The notes under the pieces are model-generated. The model made no database searches. It worked only from the letters and a program-made list of their open reading frames with translations, and was not told where the DNA came from. This document shows, piece by piece, positions 7,633-16,278 of a stretch of 64,000 bases of DNA. A program made the position numbers and the translations under genes. Positions within the stretch are counted from its first letter, which is position 1. Each line of letters opens with the position of its first letter. Source of the stretch: Fervidobacterium sp. (GTDB lineage Bacteria; Thermotogota; Thermotogae; Thermotogales; Fervidobacteriaceae); NCBI GenBank assembly GCA_026419195.1, contig JANZZV010000003.1:1-64000 (forward strand). The letters are read 5' to 3'.

Positions 7633-8421
7633 TTATATCCCCTTCCCACTAAGGCGTATAACACTGATGCTCCCGGCACTTGAAACCCAAAAAAGATGTT
7701 CCATTCCCTGGACCGAACCTGGTATTCGTTCCACTATAGGTGTCAACATACCACCTGATGGCATGACAATTCTTCTGCGCTTTCTGAGATCCATCCATCT
7801 TTCTCTTGTTGATTGACTTGGAGAATTCACTGGTATTTTGCAAAGATTTGATCTTAAAAGAACTTTGTAACTACCTTTGATATCATAATAGCCAATTTCA
7901 CCAAGGTAATGAGCACCCGGGACAGGAACATTTAGATAGTAATTCTTAATGTTAATTGGATCAAGTGAAATTTCAAACGTTCTATGAGCATTAGTACCAT
8001 CGAATTCAATGTAAGTGACGTCGTAAATCCTGAGAACTACTTTTGCAACCTCGCCTGATTTTAAAAACGCTTTGTTTTCCTCAGAGAAATCCCAGTAAAA
8101 ATGAATCCAGTGAGGATTTACGGGCATAGCGACAAGTTTATCCTTTAAATAGGTATCTGGGAGGGATATATCTTCCTTTTCAGAGGCAACTGTTTGTAAA
8201 AATTCAGCGGGTGGAGATATCTGTGAAGAAGGTTTGTAACTTGCTTGTTCACCAGTAGTTGCAAGTTTGGCCCTTTCAAGAAACCGTTCAATCAGTTTTT
8301 TCACATCACTTTTACTCATTTGCTTTTTAACAGTTAATCCAAGATCTTTCGCTTTCGCTTTCAACTCTTGGATAGTTCTTTCTTCACTTAACCAATCCTC
8401 AAGTTCTTTCCACATCGACAT
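7633..8421 (-). CDS. DUF4912 domain protein
   Basis: A 263-residue protein of unknown function. The N terminus (about residues 10-50) is a small helical Rho-N/SAP-like segment, IQELKAKAKDLGLTVKK then SKSDVKKLI, a type often found in nucleic-acid-binding proteins. The DUF4912 domain follows, with HWIHFYWDFS and YYLNVPVPGAHYLGEIGYYD, which resembles a carbohydrate-binding beta sandwich. Its place directly before a glucan branching enzyme suggests a role in polysaccharide handling, which is inference. The ATG at 8421 is chosen because GGGGGTGAGG lies just before it; ATG at 8415 is equally well spaced, and an upstream TTG at 8517 has no ribosome site. Confidence 0.75.
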   Translation of the reverse strand: MSMWKELEDWLSEERTIQELKAKAKDLGLTVKKQMSKSDVKKLIERFLERAKLATTGEQASYKPSSQISPPAEFLQTVASEKEDISLPDTYLKDKLVAMPVNPHWIHFYWDFSEENKAFLKSGEVAKVVLRIYDVTYIEFDGTNAHRTFEISLDPINIKNYYLNVPVPGAHYLGEIGYYDIKGSYKVLLRSNLCKIPVNSPSQSTRERWMDLRKRRRIVMPSGGMLTPIVERIPGSVQGMEHLFWVSSAGSISVIRLSGKGI

Positions 8422-8798
8422 AACCTCACCCCCGTTTTCACTTGGCCAATTATAATCATTATGATCATTGCCTAATTTGATCTCCACTTTTTCGATTCTA
8501 TTGATTTGTAAGCTCAATAGAAATTATACGTGTTTTTTGAATGTTGTAAAATGTTGTAAAAAAACGAAAAGGTATTATATTTCATTATAAATTCGTTTAT
8601 AAAACAATAGTCGTTGTTAATTATATAATTACAATTGTTGTAACATAGTTAAGAGTAATTATCACTTTGTTAATTGAATTTAATAAAAGGCCATGGATAC
8701 ATCTTCGGTATCGTTAAAGTGATTATCGAGATTTTATCGTATTCCATGCTTATCAAAACAATATCGAGAGAGAAAAAGTGGGTTTGATAAAATCAAGA
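8422..8798. other. AT-rich intergenic region without a gene
   Basis: This 377-base stretch lies between the start of the DUF4912 gene and the end of the PfkB gene, both on the minus strand. It holds a tandem TGTTGTAAAA repeat near 8545 and many A/T tracts. I see no terminator, RNA gene or supported coding frame. It presumably holds the DUF4912-GH57 promoter. Confidence 0.5.
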
Positions 8799-9668
8799 TC
8801 AAGATCGATTGAGGAGGCGAAAAACATCTTCAAGTAAAGGGAATGCTTCAGTTGTTCCTTTTTTTAGACATGTCAAAGCCCCGCAGGCGTTGGCAAATTT
8901 AAGAGTTTTTTGTTTATCGAAATTGTTCAGCAATGAGTAAATTATACCAGCAGTAAAAGCATCTCCCGCTCCGGTTGTATCAACAGCGTCTATCTTCAAA
9001 GATTCAATAAATATCGTTTCGCTTTTTGAATAGTACATACTACCTTTCTGTCCAAGCTTTAGAAAAATTTCTTTAATACCATAAGAATATAGTTTATATA
9101 GAGCTTTTTCTAAGTCAATTTCATCAGTTACTTTTGTTAGTTCATGCTGGTTTAAGGATATGTACTTTATGCCTTCTAATAATGATGGCTCCATTGGTTC
9201 TGTCAATTCAACAAATATGTTTTGGTTAATCTCTTTGATGTGTTGTAAAATTTGCGAATTCACGCCTGTTTGAAAAAATACAATATCTGAGCTGGATATA
9301 ATTTCTTTAAAGTGTAAAACATCTTTGATGTTAAGTTCTTTATTAGCACCAAGGTAATTGAACATTGTGCTATTTCCTTTTCTATCAACAACAATGAAGG
9401 TTATTCCCGTGTTTTTTGACCTGCTCAAAAGTGGTATAACACCAAATTTCTTTAATTTCTCTAATGCGATCTTTCCGAATTCATCTTCTCCAATTTTTCC
9501 AATCAAGTAAGACTTTATACCTAGTTTACTTAATGCAACAGAAACGTTGGTGGCCTTACCACCAACGTTCATTTCAATTTCGTTACTGATATGGTTCTGG
9601 TTTAATTCGAGATTTTCAACTTCGTAAAATATATCGATGTTTACTTTTCCTATGCAAACAACACTCAT
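8799..9668 (-). CDS. PfkB/ribokinase-family sugar kinase
   Basis: A 289-residue kinase that transfers phosphate from ATP to a sugar or nucleoside hydroxyl. The first PfkB signature is NVGGKATNVSVALSKLG (about residues 34-50), and the second is DAVDTTGAGDAFTAGI near residue 230, with the catalytic Asp in GAGDAF. Length and layout fit ribokinase and 2-keto-3-deoxygluconate kinase types, and the sequence does not settle the substrate. The start overlaps the stop of the upstream TPR gene as ATGA, so the two are translated together. No transporter or catabolic gene adjoins to suggest a sugar. Confidence 0.85.
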   Translation of the reverse strand: MSVVCIGKVNIDIFYEVENLELNQNHISNEIEMNVGGKATNVSVALSKLGIKSYLIGKIGEDEFGKIALEKLKKFGVIPLLSRSKNTGITFIVVDRKGNSTMFNYLGANKELNIKDVLHFKEIISSSDIVFFQTGVNSQILQHIKEINQNIFVELTEPMEPSLLEGIKYISLNQHELTKVTDEIDLEKALYKLYSYGIKEIFLKLGQKGSMYYSKSETIFIESLKIDAVDTTGAGDAFTAGIIYSLLNNFDKQKTLKFANACGALTCLKKGTTEAFPLLEDVFRLLNRS

Positions 9669-10411
9669 TTTAGTTTTGATAATTCATCTTTTGCAGTCTT
9701 TACAGCCCCTTCATGGGTTTTTAAGAGCAATGGATGTGGTTTTGAGTCGATGACTTTCTGGAACATTTCCCTGGCCTTTACTTTATCGTTTGTTTTCAGA
9801 TAAAGAAACCCCATTTCCAAGTAAATGTTTGGATAATTTGGCGTCAATTTTGATGCCGATGTGAGTAGTTCTTCAGACTTTTTGTAATTGTACAGTGGCC
9901 ACGGAACGTCTCTGTACCTCATACCCGAAGCAATATATGCAAACGTTTTATACAACCTACCTTCATCATCGTTCTCGTCCAACAATTTTAATGCCGTGTC
10001 AATGTTCCTATCAAAATCACCAAGCATAAACAAACTCTGAATTATTCCTTTATACTGAGCTAATCTTCCGATAGCAGCTCCAGCTATATAATAGGCCCTC
10101 CCATTTTTTGAGTCTAACTTTACTGCTGCTTCTGCATTTGATCTGGCTTTTTCGAGAGTCTTTTCCTTATCTTTATCCGCTACCCCCCATGTAGCATATT
10201 CAAGATAACAATCTGCAAGAATAGTTAGTAATCTACTGTTCTTTGTATAGTCAGGAGTACTTTCAATTTCTTTAATAACCTTTAAAATCTTTTCAACATC
10301 GTAATCTCTTCGAGCTTCGTAAAATAGTTTGTTTAGCTCTTCAACTGTTGCAGAAAATGAAGTTGCAAAAAGTAATAACACAAAAAACGCTACCGAAAAC
10401 TTTCTGAGCAT
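9665..10411 (-). CDS. Exported TPR-repeat protein
   Basis: A 248-residue protein beginning MLRKFSVAFFVLLLFATSFSA, a clear signal peptide without a lipobox Cys. The rest is helical with TPR-like repeats: AEAAVKLDSKNGRAYYIAGA near the middle, and LTPNYPNIYLEMGFLYLK then KVKAREMFQKVI near the end. The central region, with LGDFDRNIDTALKLLDEN and DVPWPLYNYKK, resembles TPR proteins that assist periplasmic binding proteins, but the match is not specific. ATG at 10411 is chosen because AAAGGAGG lies 9 bases upstream; the longer TTG frame has no such site. It is cotranscribed with the PfkB kinase. Confidence 0.7.
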   Translation of the reverse strand: MLRKFSVAFFVLLLFATSFSATVEELNKLFYEARRDYDVEKILKVIKEIESTPDYTKNSRLLTILADCYLEYATWGVADKDKEKTLEKARSNAEAAVKLDSKNGRAYYIAGAAIGRLAQYKGIIQSLFMLGDFDRNIDTALKLLDENDDEGRLYKTFAYIASGMRYRDVPWPLYNYKKSEELLTSASKLTPNYPNIYLEMGFLYLKTNDKVKAREMFQKVIDSKPHPLLLKTHEGAVKTAKDELSKLK

Positions 10412-10457
10412 CCTCAAACCCCTCCTTTGATGTCTTGATTTCAATGTACATTTTTAT

Positions 10458-10463
10458 ATTATA
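10458..10463 (-). promoter_or_regulatory. Extended -10 for the TPR/PfkB operon
   Basis: The minus strand reads ATGTTATAAT: a TGn followed by a perfect TATAAT. No good -35 is seen 16-18 bases upstream. Confidence 0.45.
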
Positions 10464-10599
10464 ACATAACCTATAGAAAAATTCTCATAAGATATAGAAA
10501 TAAACATATTTACAATTCAATGTTAACCGTTTCTTAAACAACTCTTGGCATTTTGTGGTATTATATATACGTATATTTTGTGTAGGAAGGAGAGATATT

Positions 10600-10956
10600 A
10601 TGTTTGAACATGAACATGAACATGGACATCACCATCACGATCACGAACACATCGATGCATTCACACTTATGGATGAAGAGGGTAATGAGCATCATTTTGT
10701 TCTACTTGGCGAAGTTGAAAACAAAGGAAAGGTTTATTGGGTATGTGAAGAGATATTCGTGGAAAACGAGGAAATTTCTGAATTTGGTGACACGTTCTTG
10801 TTTCTAAAATCGGAAGACCAAGATGGAAATGTTTTCCTTGATTCTATACAAGACGAGGAAGAGTTCAATGAAGTTGTTAGAATATGGGAAGACATGATGG
10901 GAGATGAGGATTTCTTCGTTGACGTAGAAGAGGAAGACGAAGAAGACGAAGAATAA
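10600..10956 (+). CDS. DUF1292 protein with His-rich head and acidic tail
   Basis: A 118-residue protein of the DUF1292 family, whose function is unknown. The first 17 residues are almost entirely His and Glu (HEHEHGHHHHDHEH), a likely metal-binding segment. The middle has the family core, FTLMDEEGNEHHFVLLGEVE and the YWVCEE strand. The last 12 residues are nearly all Asp and Glu. ATG at 10600 follows GGAAGGAG at a good distance; an earlier in-frame start at 10555 lies in the promoter. It is a single-gene unit, and the promoter of tRNA-Thr starts 6 bases after its stop. Confidence 0.75.
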   Translation: MFEHEHEHGHHHHDHEHIDAFTLMDEEGNEHHFVLLGEVENKGKVYWVCEEIFVENEEISEFGDTFLFLKSEDQDGNVFLDSIQDEEEFNEVVRIWEDMMGDEDFFVDVEEEDEEDEE

Positions 10957-10961
10957 GATTC

Positions 10962-10990
10962 TTGACAGTTCTTCCATTTTTTTGTAAAAT
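10962..10990 (+). promoter_or_regulatory. Promoter of tRNA-Thr
   Basis: A perfect TTGACA at 10962-10967, a 17-base spacer ending TTG, and TAAAAT at 10985-10990, 20 bases before the tRNA. Confidence 0.8.
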
Positions 10991-11009
10991 ATGAACTGTT
11001 AAGTTTGGT

Positions 11010-11086
11010 GCAGGCGTAGCTTCAAGCGGTGGAGCGCCTCCTTGGTAAGGAGGAGGGTGTGGGTTCGAGTCCCACCGCCTGCTCCA
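11010..11086 (+). tRNA. tRNA-Thr (anticodon GGT)
   Basis: Acceptor GCAGGCG/CGCCTGC, anticodon stem CCTCC/GGAGG around GGT, T arm GTGGGTTCGAGTCCCAC, and an encoded TCCA end. The D stem has one G-U pair. Confidence 0.95.
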
Positions 11087-11107
11087 ATTTGTAAAAGTTT
11101 TTAGTGC

Positions 11108-11139
11108 AAGAGAGGACAAAAGGTCCTCTCTTTTATTTT
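11108..11139 (+). terminator. Terminator after tRNA-Thr
   Basis: Stem AAGAGAGGAC/GTCCTCTCTT with a short A-rich loop, followed by a T-rich run. Confidence 0.85.
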
Positions 11140-11143
11140 TCGT

Positions 11144-11173
11144 TTGCCAAAGTATAAGATTTTGTTGTATAAT
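11144..11173 (+). promoter_or_regulatory. Promoter of the PiT-like permease gene
   Basis: TTGCCA at 11144-11149, an 18-base spacer and TATAAT at 11168-11173. Confidence 0.6.
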
Positions 11174-11225
11174 ATAATTTCAAAACCTCAATGTAAAAAA
11201 AGCTGTTAGAGGTGAGTTTTTTATA

Positions 11226-12164
11226 GTGGTATATAGCTTATTAATTTTTTTGCCCTCTATAGTACTTGGAATTATAATGGGAGCAACTGATGCGGGTAAT
11301 ATTCTGGGTCCAACTGTAGCCAATGGAATTTTTAAATTCAAAAAGGCGGTAGTAACTTGCTCTATAATGGTTGTCTTGGGTTCTTTGCTTGGTGGCCTGC
11401 CAGGACTAAAAGTTGCATCAAGTCTGTCGCAACTAAGGATTCCAGAAATAATTGTGATCAATTTAGCTGCATCGATTGTTAGTATGTTTTTCCTTATGCA
11501 AAAATTACCAGTTTCTATAACACAAGCTATTGTAGGTGCAAACGTAGGTGTTGGAATACTTAATCGACAGATAGAGCCCAAGGTACTTTTGGCTGTTATC
11601 TTAGGTTGGTTTTTAACCCCCGTTGTCTCTTATGTATTTGGTTTTATCCTTTTTAAAACTTTTTCTTTAATTTTCAAGAAGATCAAGAATATTAGATTTA
11701 GAACTATTTTTCTAAGGTTTTCCTTATGGTTGTTCACTATTTATGGTTCTTTTTCCTTAGGAGCAAATAATGCTGGAAAAATAATGGGCGTATTTTACCA
11801 CAAAGGATTCAGTGTTTTGCTTTTACTTGTTTTGAGTGGTATTTCACTTTCTTTGGGTATTGTTTTGTTTGGTAAAAGAACCATTTACACTGTAGGGCGT
11901 GAGCTGATTCACATGGATGATTTTTCTGCAATGGTAGCTGTTTCTTCTTCGGCTTTTACGATATGGTTTTTTTCGTTATTTGGTTTACCTGTATCAGCAG
12001 CGCATGCTATTATAGGTGGTATACTTGGCATTGGAGTTGCCAATGGTACTAAAATAACTAATAAGAAAGTTCTCAAAAAAGTAATTTTCTCTTGGTTGGA
12101 AGCACCTGTCTACAGCGGGATTTTTTCAGGTCTACTACTTTCAATTTACAAACTTTTGTGGTAA
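11226..12164 (+). CDS. PiT-family (inorganic phosphate transporter-like) permease
   Basis: A 312-residue integral membrane protein with about ten hydrophobic helices in two related halves, the layout of PiT phosphate/cation symporters. Each half should carry GANDxxNxxG. Here the first reads GATDAGNILGP and the second GANNAGKIMG, so the Asp of the second copy is Asn and the Asn of the first is Thr. Other family marks remain, such as PVSITQAIVGANVGVG and PVSAAHAIIGGILGIG. The changes could alter ion coupling or substrate, so phosphate transport is probable, not proven. It starts at GTG after GAGGTGAG. No PhoU-like partner gene is adjacent. Confidence 0.75.
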   Translation: MVYSLLIFLPSIVLGIIMGATDAGNILGPTVANGIFKFKKAVVTCSIMVVLGSLLGGLPGLKVASSLSQLRIPEIIVINLAASIVSMFFLMQKLPVSITQAIVGANVGVGILNRQIEPKVLLAVILGWFLTPVVSYVFGFILFKTFSLIFKKIKNIRFRTIFLRFSLWLFTIYGSFSLGANNAGKIMGVFYHKGFSVLLLLVLSGISLSLGIVLFGKRTIYTVGRELIHMDDFSAMVAVSSSAFTIWFFSLFGLPVSAAHAIIGGILGIGVANGTKITNKKVLKKVIFSWLEAPVYSGIFSGLLLSIYKLLW

Positions 12165-12188
12165 AATACATACTGTTAATAATAGTAG

Positions 12189-12194
12189 TATAAT
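12189..12194 (+). promoter_or_regulatory. Possible -10 element of apt
   Basis: TATAAT lies 26 bases before the apt start, in an unusual run of AATAGTAGT-like repeats. No clear -35 is seen. Confidence 0.35.
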
Positions 12195-12219
12195 AGTAGT
12201 AAATTTGGAGGTGTAAAAG

Positions 12220-12732
12220 GTGGACCTAAGAGCTTTTATAAGAGATATACCTGATTTTCCACAAAAAGGTATTATATTTCGTGATATTACTCCATTAGTA
12301 AGAAGTCCAGAAGCTTTCAGATATGCTATAGATACCATAGCAAGTGAACTTGAGAAATTCGATTTTGACTTAATAGTTTGTCCAGAAGCAAGAGGTTTCA
12401 TGATTGCCGCACCTTTGTCTTATAAGTTGGGCAAAGGACTCGTTCCTGTTAGAAAACCTGGAAAACTTCCCTATAAAACTGTTAGTGACATGTATGAATT
12501 AGAGTACGGCAAGGCAGAGTTGCACATGCACATAGATGCTGTAGAAAAAGGACAAAAGGTTGTAATTATCGATGATGTACTTGCTACTGGTGGCACTGCT
12601 ATGGCTCTTAAAAGACTCGTTGAGAAAGTTGGTGGTGTTGTCGTTGCCTCTGCATTTCTAATTGAATTAACATATCTCAACCCGCGGGAGTTGTTGAAAG
12701 ATTTACCCATTGTTGCCCCAATAAAATATTAG
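12220..12732 (+). CDS. apt: Adenine phosphoribosyltransferase
   Basis: A 170-residue salvage enzyme that joins adenine to PRPP to form AMP. The PRPP-binding loop is [17 protein letters not shown] near residues 107-123. [22 protein letters not shown] and [12 protein letters not shown] are typical of bacterial Apt. Length is exactly normal. The start is GTG, preceded by GGAGGTG at 6 bases. It lies 44 bases before pgi, which may share its transcript. Confidence 0.95.
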   Translation: MDLRAFIRDIPDFPQKGIIFRDITPLVRSPEAFRYAIDTIASELEKFDFDLIVCPEARGFMIAAPLSYKLGKGLVPVRKPGKLPYKTVSDMYELEYGKAELHMHIDAVEKGQKVVIIDDVLATGGTAMALKRLVEKVGGVVVASAFLIELTYLNPRELLKDLPIVAPIKY

Positions 12733-12776
12733 TAATACGTTTCCGGTTGCTTTTTGTTGATTTGGAGGTGTTTCCT

Positions 12777-14138
12777 ATGTTAAAGTTTGACTTTACCTAC
12801 ACAATCTCGGAAAACGTCTTAGGTGGACTAACCGAATCAGAAATTGGTGCGTGTGAGCAAAAGGTGTCTGATTTTTTACGCAGATTTGATGAAAATAAAC
12901 CTGGTTTTGTGAACGCAGTTTTGACAAGAAAGTGGATAGACTCGGTTAATGAACTCAGTGATTTCTTGTTTACATTTGATAATATTGTTGTCCTTGGCAT
13001 CGGTGGCTCAGCACTTGGAAATATAGCTATTCAAAATGCACTTAGACCTTTTAATTGGAATTCAATGAATTCTGAAGAAAGAAATGGGTATTTGAGGGTT
13101 TTTGTGGTAGATAATGTCGATCCAGACTATATAGCTTCCGTACTTGATAGTATTAATTTAAAAATGACGCTGTTTAACATAATTTCAAAGTCCGGAACAA
13201 CAGCCGAACCAATGGCAAATTACCTGATAATACGGGGTATACTTGAAGCTAGTGGACTTGATCCAAAAGAACATATTGTTTTTACAACTGACCCGGAAAA
13301 AGGAGTACTCCGAAGAATTGGTAGAAGTGAAGGAATTAGAATGCTTGATATCCCACCAGATGTTGGTGGAAGATTCAGTGTTTTGACTCCTGTAGGTTTG
13401 CTTTCTGCAAAGGCTGCGGGTGTTGATATTGAAGAAATGATTATTGGAGCAAGGGACGCTTATGAAAAGACAGTTAAAACTCCTTTTTGGCAGAACCCAG
13501 CAGCACTGCTTGCAGTCATACACTATCTGCATTACAAAAAGGGTAGAAACATATCTGTTATGATGGCCTATTCAAATAAGCTTTATCACCTTGCAGATTG
13601 GTATCGACAACTCTGGGCAGAGAGTCTAGGAAAGATGTACGATAATGATGGAAATAGAGTGAACGTAGGGCAAACACCAATTAAAGCATTGGGAGCAGTT
13701 GATCAACACTCTCAAGTACAACTCTACAATGAAGGACCAGATGACAAGATTATAACGTTCCTTAAAACTGAAAAATTTGAACGAGAGATAACTATACCGA
13801 AACTGCACGAAAATGAACCGGAGTTAGTTTATCTTGGTGGCAAAAGGTTATCCACTTTATTAAACAGCGAGCAACTTGGAACACAATTGGCTTTGGCAAA
13901 GCATGGAAGACCTTCCATTACCGTTACATTCCCACAGATCGATGAGTACCATATTGGTCAGTTCTTCATGTATTATGAAATAGCCACTGCTATTACAGGA
14001 GATTTACTGAATGTAAATCCTTACGATCAACCTGGTGTTGAGCTTGGTAAGAAGATAACGTATGCCCTTATGGGAAGAAGTGGTTTCGAGGAGTTCAATT
14101 ATTCAAAAAATGCTAACAAAAGGATTGAGATAGAATGA
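12777..14138 (+). CDS. pgi: Glucose-6-phosphate isomerase
   Basis: A 453-residue enzyme that interconverts glucose-6-phosphate and fructose-6-phosphate. Visible family regions are [29 protein letters not shown] and [14 protein letters not shown], and the C-terminal signature is [14 protein letters not shown]. The length fits the shorter bacterial and Thermotoga type. ATG at 12777 is chosen because GGAGGTG lies 7 bases before it. The stop overlaps the start of the following small gene. Confidence 0.95.
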   Translation: MLKFDFTYTISENVLGGLTESEIGACEQKVSDFLRRFDENKPGFVNAVLTRKWIDSVNELSDFLFTFDNIVVLGIGGSALGNIAIQNALRPFNWNSMNSEERNGYLRVFVVDNVDPDYIASVLDSINLKMTLFNIISKSGTTAEPMANYLIIRGILEASGLDPKEHIVFTTDPEKGVLRRIGRSEGIRMLDIPPDVGGRFSVLTPVGLLSAKAAGVDIEEMIIGARDAYEKTVKTPFWQNPAALLAVIHYLHYKKGRNISVMMAYSNKLYHLADWYRQLWAESLGKMYDNDGNRVNVGQTPIKALGAVDQHSQVQLYNEGPDDKIITFLKTEKFEREITIPKLHENEPELVYLGGKRLSTLLNSEQLGTQLALAKHGRPSITVTFPQIDEYHIGQFFMYYEIATAITGDLLNVNPYDQPGVELGKKITYALMGRSGFEEFNYSKNANKRIEIE

Positions 14139-14356
14139 TGAAAGAATACATAGATGCATTGAAGAGAATATTTGATCCAGTGGCAATTTTCATGAAGGAT
14201 GAAGAATTCATTGTTATCGTGAAAGATGAGATCAATGTAAACGAAAAGGTGAAGGAGCTTTATGGAACAATAGATGGAGAATTAAGCCTTATGCTTTTAA
14301 CCAAAGCTGAATATGAAAAACTTGAAGATAAAGACTTAGGAGAGAAATTAGTTTAA
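14135..14356 (+). CDS. Small conserved-looking protein of unknown function
   Basis: A 73-residue acidic protein that I do not recognise. It has alternating helices and strands: a helix near residues 1-12, then [17 protein letters not shown] as two strands, a helix [11 protein letters not shown], and a final strand LSLMLLTK plus a helix. It starts ATGATG overlapping the pgi stop by 4 bases and ends 4 bases before coaE, so it is translated as part of the pgi-coaE unit. The tight packing is the main support that it is a real gene. Confidence 0.6.
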   Translation: MMKEYIDALKRIFDPVAIFMKDEEFIVIVKDEINVNEKVKELYGTIDGELSLMLLTKAEYEKLEDKDLGEKLV

Positions 14357-14360
14357 ATGT

Positions 14361-14900
14361 ATGATAATATGCGTCACTGGTAAGATAGGAACAGGAAAAA
14401 GTACTGTTTCGTTGTTTTTTAAAAACTTAGGATTTGTGTATATAGACGTCGATAAACTTGGTCATAAAGCTTTCGAACTGAATGCTGATCTGATTAGAAA
14501 TGAATTTGGTACATCAGATAGAAAAGAAGTTGGGAAAATAGTATTTTCTAATTCCGAGAAGCTCAGAAAACTTGAAAGCTTAGTTCATCCCACGTTAAAA
14601 GAATTGTTAGACAAGGAACTACAAAAAAACGTCGGAAAACATATTGTCATCGAAGCAGCCATAAAAAGGAGGTTGAATATAAATCTTTGCGACCTTGTAA
14701 TAACAGTTGTTGCAGATAAGCAAGTAATCAAAGAAAGATTAAAGGGCAGATACACTCCTGAGTTGGTTGACAAAATCTTGAACTTGCAAGAAGACATACT
14801 TGAAGAGGGAATAGTAATAAAAAACAATGGGACTTACGAGGAACTTGTTGAAAATTTAAGGAAAATATGGGAGTTTATATCAAAAGATTTTTTAAAATAA
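14361..14900 (+). CDS. coaE: Dephospho-CoA kinase
   Basis: The last step of coenzyme A synthesis, phosphorylating the ribose 3' hydroxyl of dephospho-CoA. The P-loop is CVTGKIGTGKST at residues 4-15, followed by VYIDVDKLGHKAFE, which is the D-x-D-x2-H region of CoaE, and KLESLVHPTL, the conserved HP segment. At 179 residues it is about 20 shorter than common CoaE, mainly in the lid and C terminus. The ribosome site AGGAGAG is unusually far (about 16 bases), so coupling to the preceding gene may matter. A terminator follows directly. Confidence 0.9.
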   Translation: MIICVTGKIGTGKSTVSLFFKNLGFVYIDVDKLGHKAFELNADLIRNEFGTSDRKEVGKIVFSNSEKLRKLESLVHPTLKELLDKELQKNVGKHIVIEAAIKRRLNINLCDLVITVVADKQVIKERLKGRYTPELVDKILNLQEDILEEGIVIKNNGTYEELVENLRKIWEFISKDFLK

Positions 14901-14906
14901 GTAGAG

Positions 14907-14930
14907 AAGGGAGCGGTTAGCTCCCTTTTT
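14907..14930. terminator. Terminator after coaE
   Basis: Stem AAGGGAGC/GCTCCCTT with a 5-base loop followed by TTTTTT. The stop codon of the convergent membrane protein gene lies within the stem. Confidence 0.85.
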
Positions 14931-15288
14931 TCTTGTAAAAAACAAGGTTTGAAACACTGCCAACTGCAATTGTAATCAACATACTGGAAATTCCAAAAAG
15001 TACGCTTCCCTTTGCTATAGCAGTGAGTAAAATATCGAAGGTACCAAAATGACCAAAAAAGATGAAAGATAATACTTGAAGCAAAACAAAAGAAAAAGCA
15101 ACTGAAAGAGCGGAAGTTATCAAAAGCTCTACTAATTTCAACTCCATTCCAAGGAAGAACGAGAAAGCAATCAGTAATATCTCTGGGAAAAATCGAAATG
15201 TGAGTTGTTGGAAAAGTCGGTGAACTACAATATATGAAGTTAGAAAACTTAGAAAAATTGTGTAAGAATAAACTTTTTTGCTTTTCAT
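14917..15288 (-). CDS. Small membrane protein of unknown function
   Basis: A 123-residue protein with four predicted membrane helices, at about residues 8-25, 35-50, 55-75 and 88-112. I recognise no family. The arrangement resembles MreD-like or small integral proteins of four to five helices, but there is no diagnostic motif. Its promoter region is shared with the divergent nadE gene and contains a perfect 34-base inverted repeat, so the two may be controlled together. Confidence 0.55.
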   Translation of the reverse strand: MKSKKVYSYTIFLSFLTSYIVVHRLFQQLTFRFFPEILLIAFSFFLGMELKLVELLITSALSVAFSFVLLQVLSFIFFGHFGTFDILLTAIAKGSVLFGISSMLITIAVGSVSNLVFYKKKGS

Positions 15289-15333
15289 TCGATGCCCACC
15301 TTCTTTCGATTTGTTTTGCTCTATTTGGTTTAT

Positions 15334-15367
15334 AAATATTTTACCACATAAATGTGGTAAAATATTT
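15334..15367. promoter_or_regulatory. Perfect 15-bp inverted repeat in the nadE divergent region
   Basis: AAATATTTTACCACA, four bases TAAA, then TGTGGTAAAATATTT: every base of both arms matches. It lies 34 bases before the nadE ATG and 45 bases before the divergent membrane protein start. Each arm contains TGTGGTAAAAT, which is also an extended -10-like sequence on both strands, so it could act as an operator, a pair of divergent -10 elements, or an RNA hairpin. Confidence 0.7.
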
Positions 15368-15401
15368 AAAGAAAGTTTATAAGAAGCGGGAGGTGAAATT
15401 T

Positions 15402-16250
15402 ATGAGTTTTGATGTAAGAAGAGAATGTGATAGGATAATAGAATTCATAAATTCAGTTATTCGGACTTACAACTTCAAGGGTGCGGTAATAGGTGTTAGT
15501 GGAGGTATAGACTCCGCTGTGGTTTTAGCACTTCTTGTCCAAGCAGTTGGCAGAGAAAAAATCAAGGCGCTCATATTGCCAGAACGTGATAGCTCAAAGA
15601 AATCAGTTGAGGATGCAAAGTTAGTTTGTAAAACATTTGGTGTCAATTATGAACTACATAACTTATCAGCTGCACTAAGAGGCTTGGGAGTTTATTCATT
15701 ATTTCCACCTGCTATACTTATACCCGAGAGTGTTAAAATACAATATTCAAGAAATAGATGGCAAAAATACGATGATCCATACATACTCGATCTCAAAAAT
15801 GAGGGAGATGAAGAGTTTTTAAAAGGGATTGCTTATTATAGATCAAAGCATCGTATGAGAATGTGTAAACTTTACATGGAAGCTGAAAAATGCGGTTATT
15901 GCGTTGTTGGTACAACTAACAAAACAGAATTATTGCTTGGACTTTACGTAAAATGGGGAGATGATTCAACAGATATAGAACCTATCAAGCATCTTTACAA
16001 AACACAAGTCTTTGAACTTGGTAAGTATTTAAACGTTCCAGAAAGAATACTGAGTAAAAAGCCTACACCTGATCTGATTCCAGGTATTACAGATGAAGAT
16101 GCTTTTGGTATAACCTACGAAGAAGTGGATAGTGTCTTGATGGATTTGGAGAGAGGTATAGAAAGAACAGATCCAGCTGGTTTAAGGGTCAAAAAGATTA
16201 TGGAACTAACAAAACTTAGAGAATTGAAATCATTGGGACCGTTAGATTAA
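15402..16250 (+). CDS. nadE: NH3-dependent NAD+ synthetase
   Basis: A 282-residue enzyme that amidates deamido-NAD+ using ammonia. The ATP pyrophosphatase motif SGGIDSAV is near residue 34. Family segments VVGTTNKTELLLGLYVKWGD and DIEPIKHLYKTQVFELGKYL follow, with KPTPDL near the end. There is no N-terminal nitrilase domain, so free ammonia is the likely donor. ATG at 15402 follows GGGAGGTG at a normal distance; the longer in-frame GTG at 15354 lies inside the inverted repeat. The histidine kinase gene follows after 28 bases. Confidence 0.93.
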   Translation: MSFDVRRECDRIIEFINSVIRTYNFKGAVIGVSGGIDSAVVLALLVQAVGREKIKALILPERDSSKKSVEDAKLVCKTFGVNYELHNLSAALRGLGVYSLFPPAILIPESVKIQYSRNRWQKYDDPYILDLKNEGDEEFLKGIAYYRSKHRMRMCKLYMEAEKCGYCVVGTTNKTELLLGLYVKWGDDSTDIEPIKHLYKTQVFELGKYLNVPERILSKKPTPDLIPGITDEDAFGITYEEVDSVLMDLERGIERTDPAGLRVKKIMELTKLRELKSLGPLD

Positions 16251-16278
16251 CACAATATGTTAATAAGGTGGTGAAGTA

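Noticed and set aside
15354-15401. N-terminal extension of NadE
   Set aside because: The added codons lie in the inverted repeat and leader; the ribosome site supports ATG at 15402.
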